Shown: positions 58,351 through 64,000 of the stretch, piece by piece | Position numbering within the stretch: position 1 is the first letter of the stretch | Layout of the letters: each line of letters opens with the position of its first letter | Source of the DNA: Halichoerus grypus | Taxonomy: Eukaryota; Chordata; Mammalia; Carnivora; Phocidae | Direction: 5' to 3' | Assembly (NCBI RefSeq): GCF_964656455.1 | Contig: NC_135717.1 | Coordinates: 138,894,308 to 138,958,307 of the forward strand | Length of the DNA: 64,000 nucleotides | Translations under genes and position numbers: made by a program | The notes under the pieces: generated by a model | Told to the model about the DNA's origin: nothing | Databases searched by the model: none | What the model saw: the letters and a program-made list of their open reading frames with translations, nothing else

Positions 58351-61300
58351 GTAATACAAATAAATTTCCTTTTGCTTGGTCTTTTTTGTTTATGCTTAGA
58401 ATTTTGTAAATTGAAAATGAATGTGCTTTAGGAGATAAAATAACATACTATTTCATGGAAATAAATCCTGCCATATAGCCAAGGGTAGCTATGGGTCTGG
58501 ATTTCATTACCAGTTGGTGGTTTTGTTTCTAAAGTCTTCTGAATTCATCCATCCAATGGGTTGGCAAAGGATTCTGTGGTGTTCTCTCACTCTTGACTTT
58601 TAGAAATTCTAGTGACTTGCTGGCCTGACCTCATGGAACAGTTTTCTGAGATCCAGGGTGAGATATGAGTCATGGGGCATTGCTGGAGTAATGGAGCAAG
58701 TTGGAGCTCTCCTAAAGGAGAACACCTGCCTTGCTGCCAGTAGAAGGTGTAGTTGGCATTTGAAATTCTCCAATTTCATGTCCTTGGGGTACATCAATGT
58801 AAGCCTTCTCGTTTTTACAGCTGGCCTGGAAAGAGAGTAATGAGGAAACTGTGAGGTTTGGTTTGACTCTTCATGTGTGATGTCGAAGGAACTAATAGAA
58901 AATATCAAAATAGGGCTGTGCTAGTATTTTTTTTAATGGGGTTAGAGAGGTTCTGAGTGAGAAGCTGGGAATTGAGTACTGAGGTTTACACTTAAACCTC
59001 ATTTTTCTACCTTCTTAGACATTCTTACCTGCTAAACTGCTGTACGATAGTGAGAACCATCCAGAGAGTACTTATCAGAAGCGTCAAAGATGGTGCCCAG
59101 GAGAGGAATCCCACTCATAATGAAATATATTATCTTTTGTAGTGCTTTCATTGACTCCATTAGTACAGGAGAGGTGTGTGGGGACCCAGTAGCTGAGGCA
59201 CAAAAGCAAGGAATAATGAGACAATAGAAAGGATATTTTTAGTTAGACCTGGATCTAAGGGGCATGATTAAAGTTTGTTTTTACATCTGTCATAAAAATT
59301 TGCTTACTAGTTATCTTGTACTCCCATGAGACAACTAGCTCTTTTGCAGTTTTGGAGGTAAGATGTTTAGAAGAGGTCATATAGACAATAGCTTGTTAAT
59401 TTGCTCTGACATTTGGACCAGTGCTACTAGGAAAGGTGCTACAGTGATCCCTTTGCATGAATCCAGGCAAAAATGGGTGGGTTATTTATGTCCAGTTTGG
59501 TCCATTCACTGGGTTTAACTGCCGTATAAGTAAATCTTGGAAATACTAAGTATTGTAAAATCCAAGATGCCTGGAATCAATTTTGACTTCAATGTGGATA
59601 TAAATTTCTGCACAAATAAATGTGTTACCAAGAATGCTGTTGGTGTTTCAAGTGGGTCAGCATTTTTTTTCTTCTGCTGATACTAAGGTGTTGATCCAAA
59701 AGAGATGGCGAGATCAGTTTCCATCCAAAGCATGCTCTGCAGTTTCTTAACTACTGAGGAGCGATTTAATCATTTTTCTCTATCTACATTTTAAAAATAT
59801 CCTTAACTCTGATGGCTAATTCGCTTACTGTATTGGATTGGAGACAAGGAGAGTGGGTAATAGGTAAGCAATTAATATTACAGAATTCTGATTTTTGAAG
59901 GAAGTCCTTCTTTTCTGGCAGGGAAAAAAGTCCCTCTGCAGGTGCTATCATTTTCTTTCCTGAATAAAAGATATTTTCTGCAAACACATAAGGGATTGCA
60001 AGCTAGAGAATGGAATGAAATCATTCTGAAAATTCCTTGCATGGAACTTTAAACAATGATCCATAATGATGCTTAGTTTCCCAGGCCAGTTCACAAAGGA
60101 CTGTTCAGCTCATACAGAATAGTAATAGAGTTTAGACAAATTATGGAGAGCCATGATTCTGTGGGAAAATTAAAAAGACCAGTGTGGTGGTGTTGGATGA
60201 GAGGATCCCCATTTCACTGTAGCCTCGCCTTCTAGTTGGTAGGGAGGTGGGGGAGGAAAGAGCATTTTCAATGAGCCATTATTAAGGGGAAATGGTATCC
60301 TAATGATTTCCTGGCTACCCAATTGGTGTGAGCATTCACACTGAGTAAGCCAGAACCTAAGATATTGATCGATCAATTGATTGGTACTTAAGATTCACAT
60401 TTGCTAAGTGTCAGCAGGAATACCTAGTCTCAATGACAGTTTTGTGAGTTTGTAGTAAGGAGAAAGAGGAAATGTTAACATCATAAATCTTCGTTGACTA
60501 AGCTCTGGGCACAGCCCTGCCACCACACAATTACCAGTAGAGATTATAAGAGCATTCATGTAATTACTTCAAGTGTTTGTAGTCCTTCATGATGAATTAA
60601 TTTAACAGGCACAAGTGTTCCACATCAGTAAAATAAAATGCATTTATTCCAACTCATGACTTAATCCAGAAGTGAAGCATCATTTTGGTGTTACTGAAAA
60701 ATGTGTTCTTCTCACGGTGTTTGGCATATGGTAGCTATTTAAAGTAAGGTGAACTGAACTGATTTCAATACATGCTTCTGTTTTGAACAACGTACCACTG
60801 ATTTTTGTTCAGTGTACGAATAGCTCACTAGCTTTTGTTCTTGACTTAAATTATATGAATTTGTACTTCGTATGCTCTACTGTTAGGATACTGAGCATAT
60901 GAGTTTGTGAGTTTGTGTTCTACTGCAGTGAGTCGGTGAATATCAGGGAAGAGATAATTTATGGAGTGCTTACTATACAAGACACATGCTTGCTTGGTCC
61001 TTTCCAATTTATGAAGAAAGTGTATTTCTACAAAGATAAAAGGTGCTTTTTTACCTTTTCTATATCTCCTTAAGAGATTTGGTCCTGTAAAAATAATGAT
61101 CAGTTTCTCAAAAATATATATACAATAAGAAGAATATATATACCATTATTCAAAACTAAAGAGTTCAAAAGTATGTGTGACTTCTTGGGCTTCTTCAAAA
61201 TAATGCCCCATCACCGGACTAAGTCTGGAAAACATACTTGGAAGTTAAAAGGTATCATATCCACAAGTCCTATCTGAAGTACTCTTCATTATGGATAAAC

Positions 61301-63333
61301 CAGAGATGTGGATCTTACAGGGCTTGAGAATACTTCTAAGAATCTCAAATCGACTTGGAATAGTGTAGGGCTAGGTGGAATTCAACTCATTTTTTGATTC
61401 CTGTGATTTTTATCAGTAGGATTTTTCAGTTAGGATTGGCCCATAATCCCTGCTTTTGGCATTCCATTTCTGCAATGTCCCAGATGGGAAAATTATCGTG
61501 GCATCTAAATAGAGCTCTTGCATGCCCATAATGAGGTGTTTTATTTTTGAAAACTTGACCTTTTGACCCATGTTTGCTCATTGATGCCAGTGAGTTTGGT
61601 ATATTGCTTTCGACTAATTTCATTGCTTTGTGGGATTCTTTCTGCAAAAGCCCCTGGAACAGTGAAAGCCCAATAGGTACAAATGTCACTTCGGTTTAAT
61701 TAATTGTGACCTTGAACTGAAAAGCAGAGCTCAGTAGATTTTACTGTCAGTCTAATTGCAGCAGTTTACAGCTCAGACAGCCCTGGGACACTGCTTTATT
61801 GCTCCATGAACATTTTGTGTATTAAACCAAAGCATTTGTCATAGTCAGCAGTTTACTAGGTACTGCTCAAAAGGGTAGCAGGACACACACTTTGAAATTA
61901 TGACAACGAAATGCAGTACGTATTTACTAACCTATTGGAACGCTTTTGTTACTCTATTCTCTAAAGCAGAAAGGGATGACAATATTATCGCATATATGCA
62001 AAGATTTACATTCTTAGAAATGTCTAAGATTGATGTCATCATAGGTTTTCATTGCCTAAAATCATGTCTTTTACATGCTAGTTAGGCAGCATTATTTTCA
62101 CACTGCCTTGCAAAAACCTCCAGATGAAGTCTAACACCTCATGTCTTCCTACGTGATGGCAATTATTTCAGAAGTAACACAGTCTGGGTGTAGTGAGCGA
62201 GAGAGTTTGAGATGTTGAAAACCATGTAAAATGAGAGAAGCGCTTGTGTTAATTAATAGAAAAGGGGGTGCTGATATGAAGAAAGCCTGCTGTTTTAAGG
62301 GCAGCCCCAGTGATATTGTGGACTTAACATCAAGGTTAGGTAGGGGGTTAGAAAAAGCATCATGTGCCAGTGACAATGAGGGCTTCCACAGTATCTCTCC
62401 ACATAGACTAGTGTGGTTTGTTTGTTCTTCGGTTGACTTCATACGGAAGCGTGGTCCAGCTGCATGGCTGCATACAACTATGTGAGGCTACTCCAGGAAC
62501 TTTACTACAAACCTTACTTGTGATTCCCAGTGCTTTAGAGAGTAAAAATAATTTATTAGTTTAAATCTAGCCTAATTCTTCTTTTAGTATTTTTCTTTTC
62601 AGTGTGCTGATACTTTTGGACTACGTTTGTTGCATATTCCTGCAGTGATGGTAAAATAGCATCATGTAAAACTTCAAAAAGTGTATTGGGATTATTGTCA
62701 CTGGTGTTGAGAACTACTTGAAATTGTTTATGTTGGAAACTGATTAAAAATCTGTTTTCTTAAGAGAAAATATGAAGATAAATCACTCAAGGAGAGAAGG
62801 CTTAGGATAGATCCAGGGTTTCATTCTTTGATCTTCTTGAAGGATGGACTCATTAAATGGTGCTTTATTTTTTATGAATCTGCCTGACTTCTTTTTTGTT
62901 AGTGAGAGTTAGTGACTTCTTTTTTGTTTATGAGATATGTTAAAAGCACCTTAAGGGAGGATGAAGTTTCTGTAGCAAAGCCACACCATTTATTAATCAC
63001 CTGATTGTGAAGCATGAGTGCTAATATGAGTGGATTATCTGGGGGTCTCAACAACATTGATTAGTCATCTGGTTACTGATTATCCAAACTTTTAATTTTT
63101 GAAATACATTGAGCAGCCATTCTGCAATGTTATATTGTATAAATCTGGAATCCATGTATAGACACAAATATGAATGTCATGTTCACAAAGAAACTAGTAC
63201 TGGAATTGTGGCATACTGTGATACCACTTAAGATTGTCCCTAATTTCTCCCTCTGCCTCGTTGCCTCTTAAAAAAAAGGGTACTGCAAACAGCTGTTGGC
63301 CAGCCACTTTACCTGGAGTTCTCTAAGGATGAA
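58351..63333. other. Repeat-poor sequence, probable intron after the NAV-like exon
   Basis: No carnivore SINE or L1 was recognised in this 5 kb, unlike the rest of the window. A possible short L2 end (TTTGGCATATGGTAGCTATTTAAAG) lies at about 60690-60760. The open frames at 58609-58908 (minus), 61426-61689 (minus), 62149-62442 (minus) and 62231-62485 (plus) have no domain or splice support. Confidence 0.5.
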
Positions 63334-63534
63334 TTAGATAACGTGGCCTCTTTTTTTGCTGAGCAATGATTCTAGAAACTTCTCTCTCACAGATCTGAAC
63401 TTGGATAGAACTTCTTTTAAAGCTTCTTCTCGCATGTCATAGGTGGTCCTCAAATAGACCTCTTCTGAAAGTTTATATGGCAACTTGCCTTTTTGGTCCT
63501 GGCAGCATACATTTTCAATGTCAACAGACTTGGG
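63334..63534 (-). other. Coding-like 66-codon segment after an acceptor-like site
   Basis: On the minus strand, TTTTATCTATTTCCAGTTCTTCTCATTAG precedes position 63534. The frame then stays open for 66 codons to TAA at 63334-63336. The translation looks protein-like, with PYKLSEEVYLRTTYDMREEA followed by a Lys/Glu/Arg-rich stretch (LKEVLSKFRSVREKFLESLL) that would form a helix. The same frame upstream is open from 63738 but has TAG exactly at the boundary. It might be a terminal exon of an antisense transcript, a decayed pseudogene or chance. No AATAAA was seen just downstream. I do not recognise the protein. Confidence 0.22.
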
Positions 63535-64000
63535 CTAATGAGAAGAACTGGAAATAGATAAAAGTGAATGCTCTATACCATGCTTAATGGTTCTACTCCT
63601 TTGTTCTAAACTAGACCATGTTCCATTTCCTGATTGGTGGATTTTAGATATCAACAGATGTAATGACTGCATAATCTTCATAGAAATAGATACAACAGGC
63701 AAGCCCAAGGTAGATGATACTTGAGTTGTGTGATACATGTTTTATGCATTTTGAAGGCAGAATTATATGTAAATTGTTATTATGGTTATTAGTTGTCATT
63801 AATTATGATCTCAATGATAACAATGACTATGAAGCTATAAGAGTCAATAAGTTTTAATTCCCATTTCTTCTTAAATCCTTTTTTCTGTCTTGGTATTAAC
63901 ATGTGAATTCTGACTCCATAAAGGAATGACTGAGACTAATTTTTTCTACTAAAATATATTAGAAAAATGTGACCATATGCAATGCAAAAAACTTGGAATA
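63535..64000. other. Unassigned sequence to window end
   Basis: AT-rich, with no repeat recognised. The 67-residue minus open frame at 63535-63738 is in the same frame as the segment at 63334-63534, separated by TAG. Confidence 0.4.

Noticed and set aside
62149..62485. Overlapping open frames of 97 and 84 codons
   Set aside because: No splice signals, domains or similarity were recognised. Such lengths are expected by chance; only conservation data would reopen it.

Overview
This is a window of AT-rich mammalian nuclear DNA with no compact gene layout. The tRNA-Lys-derived carnivore SINE is present about 22 times. Its body carries a GGGTCCTGGGATC-type block and a TCAAATAAATAAATAAAATCTTT-type tail. 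That form fits an arctoid caniform (bear, pinniped or musteloid) better than the dog or cat versions. This is a judgement from remembered consensus patterns; no alignment was run.

Most of the window is interspersed repeats of several ages. Carnivore SINEs lie on both strands, many with clear 10-18 bp target-site duplications. L1 pieces occur at 10.1-11.6, 14.7-15.2, 20.9-21.5, 30.7-35.5, 37.5-40.6, 41.4-41.8, 45.1-47.4 and 50.3-55.9 kb. There are also ERVL-MaLR LTRs, MIRs and L2-like relics. Nesting gives relative ages: SINEs sit in the tails of other SINEs, SINEs sit inside L1s, and one L1 (51066-53712) sits inside an older L1 and is flanked by a matching duplication.

Two gene-derived features can be named. 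At 24.1-24.7 kb, minus strand, is a processed pseudogene of ATP synthase peripheral-stalk subunit d (ATP5PD): intronless, poly(A)-tailed, flanked by a duplication and killed by a stop at codon 4. At 58.0-58.35 kb, plus strand, is a probable alternative first coding exon of a neuron navigator gene. It encodes 24 residues ending in LEDQKK just before a splice donor, resembling the short-isoform N-terminus of NAV2, so NAV3 is the likely host. If so, sequence upstream of this exon is either 5' flank or an early intron, and sequence after 58350 is intron.

The NAV-like exon lies in a repeat-poor block of about 7.6 kb at the right end. A second repeat-poor block (24.8-30.2 kb) holds a CpG-elevated stretch and a candidate 120-nt phase-0 exon. 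A third candidate is a 66-codon open segment after an acceptor-like site on the minus strand at 63.3-63.5 kb. I found no operon, CRISPR array, functional non-coding RNA gene or multi-gene system. Most open frames lie inside SINEs or L1s or look like chance.
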